Assembly (NCBI GenBank): GCA_024232355.1
Contig: JAAEPW010001279.1
Coordinates: 1-64,000, forward strand
Origin: Chloroflexota bacterium
Lineage (GTDB): Bacteria > Chloroflexota > Anaerolineae > B4-G1
DNA: 64,000 nucleotides
Direction of reading: 5' to 3'
The position numbers and the translations under genes were made by a program. The notes below the pieces were generated by a model. That model did not search any database. It was not told where the DNA came from and worked only from the letters and a program-made list of their open reading frames with translations. Shown piece by piece: positions 42,819-54,118 of the stretch. Each line of letters begins with the position of its first letter. Positions within the stretch are counted from its first letter, which is position 1.

Positions 42819-43484
42819 TCAGATCTCATCTTGCTTGCGCCGCCGTCTCAAGGCCTCTAACTGGGGTGTGACGTGCTCTTTGTAGCAATCAGGGCAGATG
42901 CCGTGGCTGAAGAGGGCCTCCGACCGAGCCTCGATGTAAGATTCAACCCGGTGCCAATAGTCCTGATCATCCCGCACCCGCTTGCAGTAAGAGCAGATGG
43001 GCAAAAGTCCCTCCAGTTTTTTGACCTTGGCCAGTGCCTCTTCCAGTTCGCGCACCCGCTCGGTCAATTGCTTTTGAAGCTCACGCAACTTGAGATGTGT
43101 TTCGACGCGCGCTAGCACCTCCTCCACCTGAAGCGGCTTTGTAACATAGTCCACTCCGCCAAGCGTGAATGCTTTGACCTTGTCCTCGGTCTGATCCAAC
43201 GCACTGATGAAAATGACGGGGATGTTACGCGTGCGCGGGTCGGCCTTTAACTGTTCGCACACCTCATAGCCGCTCAGGCCGGGCATCTTGATGTCAAGCA
43301 AAATCAAGTCCGGCGGGGCAGCCTGCGCGTTCATCAAAGCCAGCTTGCCGTTGGGCGCCAGGCGCACTTTGTAGCCCTGTTCACCCAACATACCAGAAAG
43401 CAATCTCAAGTTGGCAGGCGTATCGTCCACAATGAGAATATCACCAGCAATCAACATTTCTGTATCTGCAATAGACGAGTTCAT
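42819..43484 (-). CDS. Response regulator with C-terminal Zn-finger-like extension
   Basis: 221 residues. A receiver domain (about 14-135) has phospho-acceptor Asp64 in LILLDIKMPG, the conserved SALDQTEDK switch and Lys in VTKPL. A coiled coil (135-170) follows, then a compact C-terminal unit, LLPICSYCKRVRDDQDYW...HGICPDCYKEH, with two CxxC pairs that probably bind zinc. This tail is common in single-receiver regulators of environmental bacteria; it does not resemble a DNA-binding domain, so the output is likely protein-protein. It is 39 bases downstream of a hybrid kinase gene and may be the shared phosphate acceptor for the kinase array. Confidence 0.87.
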   Translation of the reverse strand: MNSSIADTEMLIAGDILIVDDTPANLRLLSGMLGEQGYKVRLAPNGKLALMNAQAAPPDLILLDIKMPGLSGYEVCEQLKADPRTRNIPVIFISALDQTEDKVKAFTLGGVDYVTKPLQVEEVLARVETHLKLRELQKQLTERVRELEEALAKVKKLEGLLPICSYCKRVRDDQDYWHRVESYIEARSEALFSHGICPDCYKEHVTPQLEALRRRRKQDEI

Positions 43485-43523
43485 TGTTTTTCCTCCATAT
43501 CTGTCATTTCGGTTGAGAGATTC

Positions 43524-46500
43524 TTACGTTTCAGGCGCGATAAGCGCCATCAGCCTTTCATACTCAAAGTTATGCACCCATTGCGCGAGCGTGTCGGCCA
43601 GATGGGGCGCTTGCGGGCGCACGGCTTTTATGAGCGCCCGCATCCGCTCAGGTTCCAGCACGACGGCTGCCTGGTACAGGTCTGCCGCCCATGTGGCAGG
43701 CAACGTTTCGACAGCGGCGCGCAAGTTCTCCAGAGACACACTCACTGCCGCCTCAGGCGCAGGCGTGATCGCCTCGTAGATAAAGCGCACGCCCAGGTGA
43801 TGATGCAGCACGTTGAATATCTCGTACTCGTGGAAGGGCTTGCGCACAAAGTCATCGCAGCCAGCTTTGAGAACGGCTTTGCGATCTTGCTCAAAGGCGC
43901 TGGCGGTCAGCGCAATGACGACGACCGGGTGACCTGTGGCTTCCGCGCGCGCCTTGATCTGGTACGTCGCCTCGTAGCCGTCCATCACGGGCATCCGCAT
44001 ATCCATCCACACCAAATGCGGTTGCCACGCATCCCACATCTCGACACCCTCCGCGCCGTTGACCGCAGAGCGCACGTCAAAATCGAACGACGTGAGCAGA
44101 TTGATCAGCAGTTCGCGGTTGGTGGGTTTATCCTCGACGACGAGGAGCCGGAATGGCCTGCCGTCGGGCGCGGTCTGGCCCGGCTCGATCCCAATGACGC
44201 GGGGTTGCAACTGTGAATCTAGTCCCCTGACCGCGTCTTTGTCGACCAGGGCCACCGTCATCTGTACGCGGAAGGTCGTGCCTTGCCCCACGATGCTGTC
44301 CACACCGAGTTTACCACCCATCAAGTTGACAAACTGCCGACTGATGGGCAAACCCAGGCCCGTCCCCTCCTGCGACTGTTGCCCACTGGCAGTTTGGATA
44401 AAAGGGGCAAAAAGCGCGTTCATCTCTTCCGGCACAACGCCGGCACCGGTGTCCTCGATTTCAAAGACCAATGACGAATGACCAATAACGAACGGCGGTT
44501 GCTCTTTTGACCTTTTGCCCTTTGTCTTTTGCCCTTTGTCTTTCGCCCTCACGCGCAACGTGACACCACCTTTTTCCGTGAACTTGACCGCGTTGCTGAG
44601 CAGATTCGTCAAGACCTGGCGCAGCTTGCCCTCATCGGCGTAGACGTAACGCGGTACGTCTGATGCAATATCCAAGAACATCGCGATGCCCTTGTCGGCG
44701 GCGCGCATTTGGAACATCTCTTGCAAGCCGCCGAGTTGCCAATGCAGATCGAAACCGTTTTCCTGGAGTATGATGCGTCCGGATTCGATTTTGGACATTG
44801 TGAGTACATCGTTGATGAGGCCAAGCAGATGCTCGCCGCTGCGGGCAATCGTCTCCAGATGCTCTTGCTGCGTGGATGTGACGTGTGGATCGCGCGCCAT
44901 CAGTTGCGAGTAGCCTAGGATGGCATTGAGGGGAGTACGAAGTTCGTGGCTCATATTGGAAAGGAATGTGCTTTTAGCTTGATTGGCAGCTTCGGCTGTT
45001 TCTTTGGCTTGAGCCAATTCCTCTGCTTGTTGCTCTAATTGATGGGTTCGCTTTTCCAGCTCGAGATTTGCTTCTTTGGCAAGGCCATACAGTTGGGTAT
45101 TGCGAATAGCAATGGCGATTTGATCTGCCATCGTTTGTAAAATCGGCATATCCTCATCTGTAAAAGCGGATGTGAACTTGCTTTGGACATCCAAAGCTCC
45201 CAAGACTTTTTCCCCCATTTGCAAGGGCAAAGTTATTTCTGAACGGGTATCCGGTAAGTGGGGACTATGAAAGTAAATGGCATCTTCTCTAACATCCAGA
45301 GCAATTCGCGCCTCATTCTTGGCGATTACATACCCTACCATTCCTTGTTGTCCGACTTTTATGCAATAGTTCTCAGCCAGTATCTTTTGCCCACCTTCAC
45401 TGGAGGCTGCTTGCAACACTGCCCACTCGCCACTTTGATCAACTAGAAAAATGGCTGTATGGTAAAATCCAAAGGTTTCGGTAATCAGCATAACTACTTG
45501 ATTAAGCAATTCATTCGGGTTGAGGACTAGAGTTACATCACGGGCTACCTGACTGGCTGCCTCCAATTGGGTAGAACGCCGCGCTAATTCAGTTGTGCGG
45601 TCTGCCACCCGCTGTTCCAGTTCAGTATAAGAGGTTTGCAAACGGTTTGCCATTTCATTAAATGTGTTGGTCAGTACTCCGAGTTCATCTTTACGCTTAA
45701 CACCAACTTGCGTATCCAGATTGCCTTGGTATAAGGATTGTGCACCTTTATGAAGTTTGCTAATATCAACGGTGAGTGGTCGTATGTATAGCGTATACAA
45801 CAAGCTAACAGAGAGCAAACAAATGATGAGAGCAATAATAATTGCCGGCAGAATAGCATTGGTAACAGGTGCCAAAGCTTGCGCACGAGATTGTACGCTC
45901 ATTACAAACCAATCTAGATTTTCAATAATGGGCGTGCTAGAGTTCAAGGGCACAGCCGTGATATTGAATATCCCTTCTGTGGTGTCAAACATATGTAGGG
46001 TATTTATTGTTTGCTCTAATGGCAGGGTACTATCTTGAAATGCTGGCAATGTTTCGGGAGCATAAATCACATGCCCTGTGCTATCAACTAGAATCGTGCG
46101 TCCTGCGTCACTTTGCTGTACTTGGTTGATGACGTCAGTCACCAACGAGTAATCAAATGTATTGTATAAACTCCCTACGACCTCATCATTGTTGGTGCTG
46201 TAAACGGGGACTGCCATAGCCATCAGGTTCTCTGGTCTGTTTGCTTCAGCTGACAAAGGACCATCTAGATATGTGGCATTGGTCTTTTCTAGTTCTACCC
46301 ACCACCGTTCGTTTGTTTGTGTATAGCTAGTAGGCAGATAACTGGTAGCGATGATGACTCCCTGCTTATCAACCAATAAAAAGTCGTTCTCCAGCCCTAA
46401 ATTGATAGATAGACTTTCTTTTTGAGAAGCAAAGGTAAATGCCGAAATTCGGTTTAAAAAGACATTGCGCGCAATTGCTGTATCGCGGGGGTTTTCTAAT

Positions 46501-46865
46501 GCCAAGGCTGCCAACCATGTGCTATTCTGCTGTTGGAGAGTCACCGATATTTCCTCATCAGTTAGCATATCATATTCATTTAAGGCTAGTTGCAACTCTA
46601 GCCTAATATCTTCCTGTTCAGACAAGCTGAGAATGCGTGAAATGTGTTGTTTAAGATTTTGCTCAATTTGTTGGGCTTGCGAGAAAGCAAGCGTTTCCAG
46701 GTTGTTTTGTAGAGCATCCTCTAGGGCCATCCGTCCAAATAACCCACTGGCAATTGCTGTAGCGATGCCGGCACTCACGATGGCGAGTACGACCAAGAAA
46801 GGCAAACGACGAGATATAGAGGTGATAGGGGCAAACGTAAGGTCAGAGGAGCTCAAAGTGTCCAT
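43524..46865 (-). CDS. Hybrid histidine kinase 1: Cache, HAMP, GAF, HisKA, HATPase, receiver, helical tail
   Basis: 1113 residues. A transmembrane helix near 25-45 and another near 335-355 bracket a double-Cache-type extracytoplasmic sensor. HAMP is at about 355-410, GAF at about 430-590, and HisKA has His640 in [12 protein letters not shown]. HATPase_c contains an inserted [15 protein letters not shown] stretch; the receiver has Asp955 ([11 protein letters not shown]); a conserved helical tail of about 75 residues ends the protein. There is no DNA-binding output, so phosphate must go to a separate regulator, plausibly the receiver gene 39 bases downstream. The gene upstream encodes an amino-acid-binding lipoprotein that could deliver ligand to the Cache domain. 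Confidence 0.9.
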   Translation of the reverse strand: MDTLSSSDLTFAPITSISRRLPFLVVLAIVSAGIATAIASGLFGRMALEDALQNNLETLAFSQAQQIEQNLKQHISRILSLSEQEDIRLELQLALNEYDMLTDEEISVTLQQQNSTWLAALALENPRDTAIARNVFLNRISAFTFASQKESLSINLGLENDFLLVDKQGVIIATSYLPTSYTQTNERWWVELEKTNATYLDGPLSAEANRPENLMAMAVPVYSTNNDEVVGSLYNTFDYSLVTDVINQVQQSDAGRTILVDSTGHVIYAPETLPAFQDSTLPLEQTINTLHMFDTTEGIFNITAVPLNSSTPIIENLDWFVMSVQSRAQALAPVTNAILPAIIIALIICLLSVSLLYTLYIRPLTVDISKLHKGAQSLYQGNLDTQVGVKRKDELGVLTNTFNEMANRLQTSYTELEQRVADRTTELARRSTQLEAASQVARDVTLVLNPNELLNQVVMLITETFGFYHTAIFLVDQSGEWAVLQAASSEGGQKILAENYCIKVGQQGMVGYVIAKNEARIALDVREDAIYFHSPHLPDTRSEITLPLQMGEKVLGALDVQSKFTSAFTDEDMPILQTMADQIAIAIRNTQLYGLAKEANLELEKRTHQLEQQAEELAQAKETAEAANQAKSTFLSNMSHELRTPLNAILGYSQLMARDPHVTSTQQEHLETIARSGEHLLGLINDVLTMSKIESGRIILQENGFDLHWQLGGLQEMFQMRAADKGIAMFLDIASDVPRYVYADEGKLRQVLTNLLSNAVKFTEKGGVTLRVRAKDKGQKTKGKRSKEQPPFVIGHSSLVFEIEDTGAGVVPEEMNALFAPFIQTASGQQSQEGTGLGLPISRQFVNLMGGKLGVDSIVGQGTTFRVQMTVALVDKDAVRGLDSQLQPRVIGIEPGQTAPDGRPFRLLVVEDKPTNRELLINLLTSFDFDVRSAVNGAEGVEMWDAWQPHLVWMDMRMPVMDGYEATYQIKARAEATGHPVVVIALTASAFEQDRKAVLKAGCDDFVRKPFHEYEIFNVLHHHLGVRFIYEAITPAPEAAVSVSLENLRAAVETLPATWAADLYQAAVVLEPERMRALIKAVRPQAPHLADTLAQWVHNFEYERLMALIAPET

Positions 46866-46934
46866 AGTTATTAACCCTCTTATTCACTCTTTCACAAGTT
46901 CCAAACCTACTGAAAGGTAAAATTATAAAAATTG

Positions 46935-48038
46935 TCATTTGAGTGGTGGGGCGTAAATAAGCCCTCCATTGATCCATAGATTATTGAGTCCACGGGGCAA
47001 GGCCAGGTCAGTTTCAGGACCAAAGTGTCGATCATAGATTTCGCCATAATTCCCCACTGCCTGTAGAATATCAACTGCAAAATCCAGATCGAGCCCTAGT
47101 TCTTCCTGTCCAAATGTTTGTTCTACACCTAAAAGACGGCGGATGGCAATGTTATCACTGTTCAACATCTCGTCGACATTTTCCAAAGTAACACCCAGTT
47201 CTTCAGCATTGATGAGAACATACATCACAATCTTGACAGTATCAAACCACTGCTCATCACCACTGGGTACAGCCGGGGTTAATGGTTCCTTGGAAATCGT
47301 TTCAGCCAAGATAATATGGTCATCCGAGTCCGGTGCCAGTTCATTACGTAAACCAAGAAGACTTGCTCTATCACCAGTGTAGGCATCACACTGTCCTTGT
47401 CTATAAGATTCCAGAGCATTTGTACGATCTCTAAATGTGATTGGTGTAAAGTCAAGACCGCGTTCTCTGAATGTATTGACTAGATTACTTTCATGTGTCG
47501 AGCCTGCATTCACGCAAATTGTCGCCCCATCTAGTTCTGCCAATAAAGTAATACCACTATCACGCCGTACCATAAACCCCTGCCCATCATAAAACATGGT
47601 AATTGTAAAATCACCCCATTGCACGTCACGGCTTGATGTCCAAGTAGCCGTTCGGGCTAACAAATCTATTTCACGATTGATCAATGCTGGTCCACGTTGA
47701 GCTGATTCTAGGGGAATAAAGTCAACAGCGGTAGCATCACCTAAAATAGCTGCTGCCACTGCCCGACACAAGTCGACATCAAAACCTACGTGTTTTCCAT
47801 CTTGATCCACAGAATTATAACCGGGCAAATTATCAGAACGTCCCCCACAAAGAAGCCGTCCCCGTTCTTGGACACGCTCAAATATCGTGGTTGTTTCGGA
47901 TTCAGGTAATACGGATTCAGATTCTATTGTTACCTCTACAATTCGTGTGACCTCGACGATTTCCTCACGAGAATCACAGGCCACTAGAACCAGTACCAAA
48001 AGTGCTAAACCAATAACGAGTACCAATTGCTTTTTCAT
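46935..48038 (-). CDS. Amino-acid-binding lipoprotein (AapJ-like ABC substrate-binding protein)
   Basis: 367 residues. The lipoprotein signal ends VLVAC with Cys21. The mature part is a family-3 extracellular solute-binding protein of the general L-amino-acid (AapJ/BztA) type: RGRLLCGGRSDNLPGYNSVD, GFDVDLCRAVAAAILGD, TATWTSSRDVQWGDF and YDGQGFMVRRDSG. No permease or ATPase gene is present, so it is an orphan. Set between two hybrid kinase genes and 69 bases before the Cache kinase, it may work as a periplasmic or surface sensor component rather than in transport. AGGAGG precedes the ATG. Confidence 0.9.
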   Translation of the reverse strand: MKKQLVLVIGLALLVLVLVACDSREEIVEVTRIVEVTIESESVLPESETTTIFERVQERGRLLCGGRSDNLPGYNSVDQDGKHVGFDVDLCRAVAAAILGDATAVDFIPLESAQRGPALINREIDLLARTATWTSSRDVQWGDFTITMFYDGQGFMVRRDSGITLLAELDGATICVNAGSTHESNLVNTFRERGLDFTPITFRDRTNALESYRQGQCDAYTGDRASLLGLRNELAPDSDDHIILAETISKEPLTPAVPSGDEQWFDTVKIVMYVLINAEELGVTLENVDEMLNSDNIAIRRLLGVEQTFGQEELGLDLDFAVDILQAVGNYGEIYDRHFGPETDLALPRGLNNLWINGGLIYAPPLK

Positions 48039-48141
48039 TTTTTCCTCCTAAAGTATCAGGGAGTACATCTTGGGCATACAAGTTTGTTTCCTTTTATTTT
48101 GTCTTGAGCAAGCAAGAAATCTCTACGTTTGATGCGCCGCA

Positions 48142-50865
48142 TCAGGCATCAGGCGCGATAAGAGCCATCAGCTTGTCGTACTCAAAGTCGCGAACCCATT
48201 GCGCGAGCGTATCGGCCAAGTCGGGCGCTTGCGGGCGCACGGCTTTGATGAGCGCCAGCATCTGCTCAGGTTCCAGCACGACGGCCGCCTCGTACAGCTC
48301 AGCCGTCCATGTGGCAGGCAACGTCTCGAGGGCAGCGCTCAAGTCCGCCAGAGACACACTCGTTGTTGCCTCAGGCGTGGGCGTGATCGCCTCGTAGATA
48401 AAGCGTACACCCAGATGGCGGTGCAGCACATCAAAGATCTTGTGCTCGCGGAAGGGCTTGCGCACAAAATCATCGCAGCCCGCCGCGAGAATGGTCTCAC
48501 GGTCCTCCTCAAAAGCGCTGGCGGTCAGAGCGACGACGATGGCTAGGCGGTCCGTAGCTGCCGCGTGTGCCTTGATCTGACGTGTCGCCTCGTAGCCGTC
48601 CATCACGGGCATCCGCATATCCATCCACACCAAATGCGGCTGCCACGTATCCCACATCTCGACACCCTCCGCGCCGTTGACCGCGTAGCGCATGTCAAAA
48701 CCGAACGGCTCTAGCAGTTTGATCAGCAATTCGCGATTGGTGGCTTTATCCTCGACGATAAGGAGCCGGAAAGGCCCGCCGTCAGGTGCAGTCTGACCTG
48801 GCTCGATCCCGGTGGCGCGGCGCTGCGCCTGCAAATCGAGTGCTTTGACCACATCTTTGGTGACCAGGGCCACCGGTATCTGCACGCGGAAGGTCGTGCC
48901 CTGCCCCACGATGCTGTTCACGTCGAGTTCGCCGCCCATCAAGTTGACAAACTGCCGGCTGATGGGCAAGCCCAGGCCCGTGCCCTCCTGTGAACCTTGT
49001 CCGGTAGTGGTCTGTCCAAAGGCGTCAAACACTTTTTCCATGTCCTCCGGTGCAATGCCCGGGCCGGTGTCGGAAATTGAAAATTGAAGGTTCGTCGTGA
49101 ACGCTTCAGCGTTCTTTTCTTTATTATGAACTCTTACCGTCACACTTCCTGTTTCCGTAAACTTGAGCGCATTACTGAGCAGATTGATCAACACCTGCCG
49201 GAGTTTCACCTCATCGGTGCGAACATGTTGCGGAACGCTCTCATCTTGTTCAAACACGAGTTGCAGATGCTTCTTGTCGGCGTTAAACACAAACATATCG
49301 TGAACATCATGTAACAGTCGATGCAAATCAAAGTTGTTTTCGTTCAGGGTAATACGCCCGGCTTCAATTTTGGACAGGGTGAGCACTTGGTTGATGAGAG
49401 TGAGCAGATGCTCGCCGCTGCGCTGAATAATAGCGAGATTATCGTGTTCTTTAGAAGGGATATTTGGATTACGGGCAATCACCTGAGTAAACCCTAAAAT
49501 CGCGTTTAGCGGGGTACGCAGTTCATGACTCATGTTGGCCAAAAACATACTTTTGGCTTGATTGGCTGCCTCGGCCAGGTTCTTGGCTTGCTGCAATTCC
49601 AACGCTTGCAGCTTTTTCTGTTCCGCCTGGATCTGTAGCTCGTTAATGCGATCAGCCAACGCCCAGGATAACAATAGCATGAGCAGAATAACGCCGATGG
49701 GATAGCTGTAACGCAAGATCGCATTCGTTGGTACAGCTGCCAGTGATGTCAGGACAGAAGTTGTCCCCGTAATCGCAAAGGCGCTCCAGGCTAATAGCAG
49801 GTAACGTGCCGGGCGGTACCCATGACGCCAAGATATAATTGGAGCAATGACAATTATCGGCAGTGATGCTAACGTCAACAACTGAATAAATATATTCGTT
49901 ATGCCTAAATCAGTGATATAGGTTGCTCCGCATGTGACAAACCAGCCTGCACTGAGGAGCATCACCACTCGATTGAGCACCGGATGCAGGGTCGGCAATT
50001 TCAAAAAATGTGCTGTAAATCGCAAGGCGAAAAAAGCACTCAACGTTCCAACTGTCACTGATATTGGCGTATTCCATTGAGGCAAATTTGGCCAGAGATA
50101 TTGATAGGCGAATCCTTCGGAACTAAACTCGTTGAGTGCCCAGAAAAGGACGAACAGAACATAGTAAAGGTAACTTTTATCTCGAAGCGAGAGAAAGATG
50201 AAAAGATTGTAACAGGCCATAATACACAACGAACCGAAATAAAATCCATACCAGAGTTGTTCATGGTAGATGTGTTCTGCAAATGCTTCGGCTGACCGTA
50301 AACTCATCCGGGTAATAATACCATCAGTATTTTCGATTCGAATGTACAATGTCTGCTCTGTGTGAGGCTGAAGAAGAATTTTAAATACAAACTGCCGGTG
50401 AGCCATATCCCATTCGTGGAAGGGAACAGAATCACCACTGTGTTTGACAATAAAGGGTGGACCTTGCGTGTCAATATTGGGGATATACATCTCGATGAAA
50501 TCAAGGTACGAGGACCCGATTATTAGCCGCCAATCATTGATATTTTGGGCGTTATTTTTTATGGGGATGCGTATCCAATATACCATAGAATTTATACCAA
50601 AGTTTAAAATTTCTTCAGAACTTGGTATAAAGCGGTCTGCATATTGGGGAGCGGTGACATCATCAATTGTTAACGTTCGTGTATGATCCTCGAGAAATGC
50701 CACATGTAAGCCAAGTGGATAGTGATGTTGTTCATCCGTTAGAACGACAGGGGTTTCGTCATATCCCCAGACAGGCAAGTCTGTGAGAAAGAACGCCACC
50801 AAAATAGAACAGATCGTGACAACAATCACGCTGTAGCGCACCCTGTAGCCGTGTTCGACCAACAT
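48142..50865 (-). CDS. Hybrid histidine kinase 2: 7TMR-DISM sensor, HisKA, HATPase, receiver, tail
   Basis: 908 residues. A signal/first helix (12-30) and an extracellular 7TMR-DISMED2-type beta domain (about 35-180) lead to seven transmembrane helices (7TMR-DISM, about 185-395). A short coiled coil, HisKA (His447), HATPase, a receiver (Asp749) and the shared helical tail follow. The HATPase linker contains [14 protein letters not shown], encoded by a palindromic dispersed repeat. The ATG at 50865 has GGAGG close upstream; the longer frame to 50949 translates a repeat and was rejected. 7TMR-DISM sensors are thought to bind small ligands or carbohydrates; the ligand here is unknown. Confidence 0.9.
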   Translation of the reverse strand: MLVEHGYRVRYSVIVVTICSILVAFFLTDLPVWGYDETPVVLTDEQHHYPLGLHVAFLEDHTRTLTIDDVTAPQYADRFIPSSEEILNFGINSMVYWIRIPIKNNAQNINDWRLIIGSSYLDFIEMYIPNIDTQGPPFIVKHSGDSVPFHEWDMAHRQFVFKILLQPHTEQTLYIRIENTDGIITRMSLRSAEAFAEHIYHEQLWYGFYFGSLCIMACYNLFIFLSLRDKSYLYYVLFVLFWALNEFSSEGFAYQYLWPNLPQWNTPISVTVGTLSAFFALRFTAHFLKLPTLHPVLNRVVMLLSAGWFVTCGATYITDLGITNIFIQLLTLASLPIIVIAPIISWRHGYRPARYLLLAWSAFAITGTTSVLTSLAAVPTNAILRYSYPIGVILLMLLLSWALADRINELQIQAEQKKLQALELQQAKNLAEAANQAKSMFLANMSHELRTPLNAILGFTQVIARNPNIPSKEHDNLAIIQRSGEHLLTLINQVLTLSKIEAGRITLNENNFDLHRLLHDVHDMFVFNADKKHLQLVFEQDESVPQHVRTDEVKLRQVLINLLSNALKFTETGSVTVRVHNKEKNAEAFTTNLQFSISDTGPGIAPEDMEKVFDAFGQTTTGQGSQEGTGLGLPISRQFVNLMGGELDVNSIVGQGTTFRVQIPVALVTKDVVKALDLQAQRRATGIEPGQTAPDGGPFRLLIVEDKATNRELLIKLLEPFGFDMRYAVNGAEGVEMWDTWQPHLVWMDMRMPVMDGYEATRQIKAHAAATDRLAIVVALTASAFEEDRETILAAGCDDFVRKPFREHKIFDVLHRHLGVRFIYEAITPTPEATTSVSLADLSAALETLPATWTAELYEAAVVLEPEQMLALIKAVRPQAPDLADTLAQWVRDFEYDKLMALIAPDA

Positions 50866-50929
50866 ATGTCCTCCATATTTCTCATTCCTTCGGCTACGCT
50901 CAGGACAGATTCGAGCGTGCGGGGAATCT

Positions 50930-53900
50930 CTACGCCTGATACGCCACATCAGGCGCGGTAAGGGCCATCAGCTTTTCGTACTCAAAGTCGCGAACCCATT
51001 GCGCGAGCGTATTGGCCAGGTGGGGCGCTTGCGGGTGCACGGCTTTGATGAGCGTGAGCATCTGCTCAACGTCCAGGGCGACAGTCGCCTGGTGTAGATC
51101 GGTCGCCCACGTGGCAGGCAACACCTCAACAGCGGCACGCAGGTCTTCCTGAGACACACTCGCTGCTGCGTCAGGCGTGGGTGTGACGGCCTCGTAGATA
51201 AAGCGCACGCCCAGGTGATGGTGCAGCACGTTAAAGATGTCGTATTCGCGAAAGGGCTTGCGCACAAAGTCATCGCAGCCAGCCGCGAGAATGGCCTTGC
51301 GGTCTTCCTCAAAGGCGCTGGCGGTCAGCGCGACGACGATCGCTTGGCGGCCCATGGCTGCCGCACGCGCCTTGATCTGGTACGTCGCCTCGTAGCCATC
51401 CACCACGGGCAGCCGCATATCCATCCACACCAGGTGCGGCTGCCACGCATCCCACATCTCGACGCCTTCCGCACCGTTGACCGCATAACGCACGTCAAAG
51501 CCGAATGGTGTGAACATCTCGATCAGCAATTCACGGTTCGTGGCCTTGTCCTCAACGATGAGGAGCCGGAAAGGGCCGCCATCAGGTGCGGTCTGGCCCG
51601 GCTCAATCCCGGTGACGCGGCGCTGCGGCTGCAAATTGAGCGCTTTGACTGCATCTTTGGCGACCAGGGCCATTGGTATCTGTACGCGGAAGGTCGTGCC
51701 CTGCCCCACGATGCTGTTCACGCCGAGTTCGCCGCCCATCAAGCCGACGAACTGCTGGCTGATGGACAAGCCCAGGCCCGTGCCCTCCCGCGATTGTTGC
51801 CCAGTGGCGGTCTGGACAAAGGGATCAAAGAGTGCGTCCATTTCTTCCGGCGCAATGCCAACGCCTGTGTCTTCCACCTTGATGGACAGCGTGATGGGTG
51901 CTGAGGCACCGAGCGCAGCGTCTGCACCCTCAGCATCCTGATGCTGGCATCCTACCTGCAACGTGACACTGCCATCTTTTGTGAACTTTATCGCATTGCT
52001 GAGCAGGTTTGTCAAGACCTGGCGCAGCTTGCCCTCATCAGCGTAGACATAGCGCGGTACGTCTGGCGCAATATCCAGGAACAGCGTGATGCCCTTGTCG
52101 GTGGCGCGCATTTGGAACATCTCTTGCAAGCCGCCGAGTTGCCAATGCAGATCGAACCCGTTTTCCTGGAGCATGGTGCGCCCGGCTTCGATTTTGGACA
52201 TTGTGAGCACGTCGTTGATGAGGCCAAGCAGATGCTCGCCGCTGCGGGCAATCGTCTCCAGATACTCTTGCTGCGTGGGTGTGACGTGCGCATCGCGCGC
52301 CATCAGTTGCGAGTAACCTAGGATGGCGTTGAGCGGCGTGCGCAACTCGTGGCTCATATTAGAAAGAAAGGTGCTTTTCGCCTTATTTGCTGCTTCGGCC
52401 GTTTCCTTTGCTTTTTGCATCTCTAGGGCGCGTAAATGCTGTTTCTCTGCCTGGCGGCGGGCTGTAATATCGCGAACAATGCCCTGGTAGCCGATCAGCA
52501 GACCATTGTCATCGCACCGCGTAGTGGCCGAGATCAAACAGTCAATTTCTCGACCATCTTTGTGCAACATCTTTACTTCCATATCTTGCAATAGACCATC
52601 TTGGTCAATTGCTTGCTGAAAGTGTTGCAGATCTTGGGGGTTGGTAAAAAAGGCACTGGCGTTCATACCAATGGCTTGTTGCCTGGTATAACCAAATAGT
52701 TGCTCGCAAACTGGGTTAATCTCTACAACCTGGCCTTCTGGTGTGGTGAGGTAAATTAGGTCCTTGGATTTTTCAAACAGATCCCGGTACTTTCCCTCCA
52801 GAGTTTCAACCTGGTGAAAGGCTTTTGAAAAACGCAATGATAACAAGACAGCCTGTACGAAAATAAAGGCCAAAAATCCATAGGCGGTAAGCTCGCCAAA
52901 GGAGAGCAAGCCTTGCTGATGCAATACATCGATGACAACGGTTGCAAATAGCACAAAACAGGCCAGACTAACTAAAAAGGCCCCTTCACGGCGTAAAAAG
53001 AAAATCCGGCCCAATACATATAGAGAATAAAGCACCTCAAGCAAGACAATGACTTGATAACAAGTCACGGTAGTACTAAAGGTGAGTGTATCGGTGAGCA
53101 GCATAAAGGTGCTGGAAACAAGCGCTAATCCAAAAGCGCCTCGAATGAACCACCTATGGATGTCTTTGGGATATAGGCTGTGTAGGAATAAGGCAAACAA
53201 AGGCGGTCCAAAATAAAAGGTGAGATATTCAGTGCGCAATGTTCCGGCCCAGCTTAACTCGGGCAAGAGATCAAGCAGAAGGTTTTGATCGGTAACGCCA
53301 ATGCGAATGGCAAACACCCAGCACGACAAGGCAAAATAAAGCGGGGATACATTTTGGGACCGCAAGGCATACAAGCAGATGTGATACAAGCCCATGATGA
53401 ACAATATCCCAAGGGATAGGGCTTGTACAAACCAGGCTTGCCGTTGGTGTTGCTGTATGGGCTGCGGTAAGCCAAGCCAAATATCATTGCGGAACCCTCC
53501 ATTGCGGTGATAAAAGTTAGAGATGTGGATAACAATATCTACCATTTCTTGTTCAGCCTGGAAATAGACCACTTGAGGTTTTTTATAGGGGACCATCTCT
53601 GCGCGTGTTTTTCCCACCCGCCCATTTTGCGCTATTAGGCGGCCATCAATCCACAAACTGTAAGCGTAACTTTGGCCGTCGAGATACAGTCCATAAACTT
53701 GTTGGGTATCGGGTACGTGCAGTGTAAGCTGGTAAGTGGCGTACCCTTGAGTGGGAAGGGTTTCGCCGTTGATTTCATAGTCATCCCAACCATTTGGGAC
53801 AGGCACATAGATTGCCGAGGTGGCGTTGACTTGATCCGGCAAAAGCAGTTCTTGCCAATAAAAGGCCCACTCGCCTGCAAGGGAAACCGCGCCATCACCA

Positions 53901-54037
53901 AAGTCCCAAGTATGCAGATCGAGCACGCCCTGGATGGCCTGTGGGGCGGCTTTATCTGAATATAGTGCTTGTTGACAGGCAGACAAGCCTACGAGCGCTA
54001 TCACCAAGCAGACGAATAATCGAGTTTGTTTTGACAT
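50930..54037 (-). CDS. Hybrid histidine kinase 3: lipobox, 7TMR-DISM, PAS, HisKA, HATPase, receiver, tail
   Basis: 1035 residues. The N-terminus ends in a lipobox (LVGLSAC, Cys21), unusual for a polytopic kinase. A DISMED-like jelly-roll domain (about 35-195), seven transmembrane helices (about 200-400) and a PAS domain (about 430-545, [20 protein letters not shown]) precede HisKA (His563), HATPase, a receiver (Asp873, in MDMRLP) and the shared tail. The PAS domain adds a cytosolic sensory step not present in kinase 2. The start at 54037 gives the clean signal sequence; a frame from 54085 only adds 16 unremarkable residues. No strong Shine-Dalgarno sequence is visible. Confidence 0.88.
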   Translation of the reverse strand: MSKQTRLFVCLVIALVGLSACQQALYSDKAAPQAIQGVLDLHTWDFGDGAVSLAGEWAFYWQELLLPDQVNATSAIYVPVPNGWDDYEINGETLPTQGYATYQLTLHVPDTQQVYGLYLDGQSYAYSLWIDGRLIAQNGRVGKTRAEMVPYKKPQVVYFQAEQEMVDIVIHISNFYHRNGGFRNDIWLGLPQPIQQHQRQAWFVQALSLGILFIMGLYHICLYALRSQNVSPLYFALSCWVFAIRIGVTDQNLLLDLLPELSWAGTLRTEYLTFYFGPPLFALFLHSLYPKDIHRWFIRGAFGLALVSSTFMLLTDTLTFSTTVTCYQVIVLLEVLYSLYVLGRIFFLRREGAFLVSLACFVLFATVVIDVLHQQGLLSFGELTAYGFLAFIFVQAVLLSLRFSKAFHQVETLEGKYRDLFEKSKDLIYLTTPEGQVVEINPVCEQLFGYTRQQAIGMNASAFFTNPQDLQHFQQAIDQDGLLQDMEVKMLHKDGREIDCLISATTRCDDNGLLIGYQGIVRDITARRQAEKQHLRALEMQKAKETAEAANKAKSTFLSNMSHELRTPLNAILGYSQLMARDAHVTPTQQEYLETIARSGEHLLGLINDVLTMSKIEAGRTMLQENGFDLHWQLGGLQEMFQMRATDKGITLFLDIAPDVPRYVYADEGKLRQVLTNLLSNAIKFTKDGSVTLQVGCQHQDAEGADAALGASAPITLSIKVEDTGVGIAPEEMDALFDPFVQTATGQQSREGTGLGLSISQQFVGLMGGELGVNSIVGQGTTFRVQIPMALVAKDAVKALNLQPQRRVTGIEPGQTAPDGGPFRLLIVEDKATNRELLIEMFTPFGFDVRYAVNGAEGVEMWDAWQPHLVWMDMRLPVVDGYEATYQIKARAAAMGRQAIVVALTASAFEEDRKAILAAGCDDFVRKPFREYDIFNVLHHHLGVRFIYEAVTPTPDAAASVSQEDLRAAVEVLPATWATDLHQATVALDVEQMLTLIKAVHPQAPHLANTLAQWVRDFEYEKLMALTAPDVAYQA

Positions 54038-54118
54038 GGTAACTGTAAAATAGAACCTCGTTGTTTCTGAACAACGCCTAATCAAAAGAGCGAGAGATCT
54101 TTGCCCAGATGCAGCGCA

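Noticed and set aside
46935..48038. Complete amino-acid ABC transporter operon
   Set aside because: Only the binding protein is present; the neighbours on both sides are histidine kinases.
50866..50949. N-terminal extension of hybrid kinase 2 (start at 50949)
   Set aside because: The extra residues ([10 protein letters not shown]) translate a dispersed CTTCGGCTACGCTCAGGAC-type repeat and overlap the preceding gene, whereas the ATG at 50865 has GGAGG and begins a normal signal sequence.
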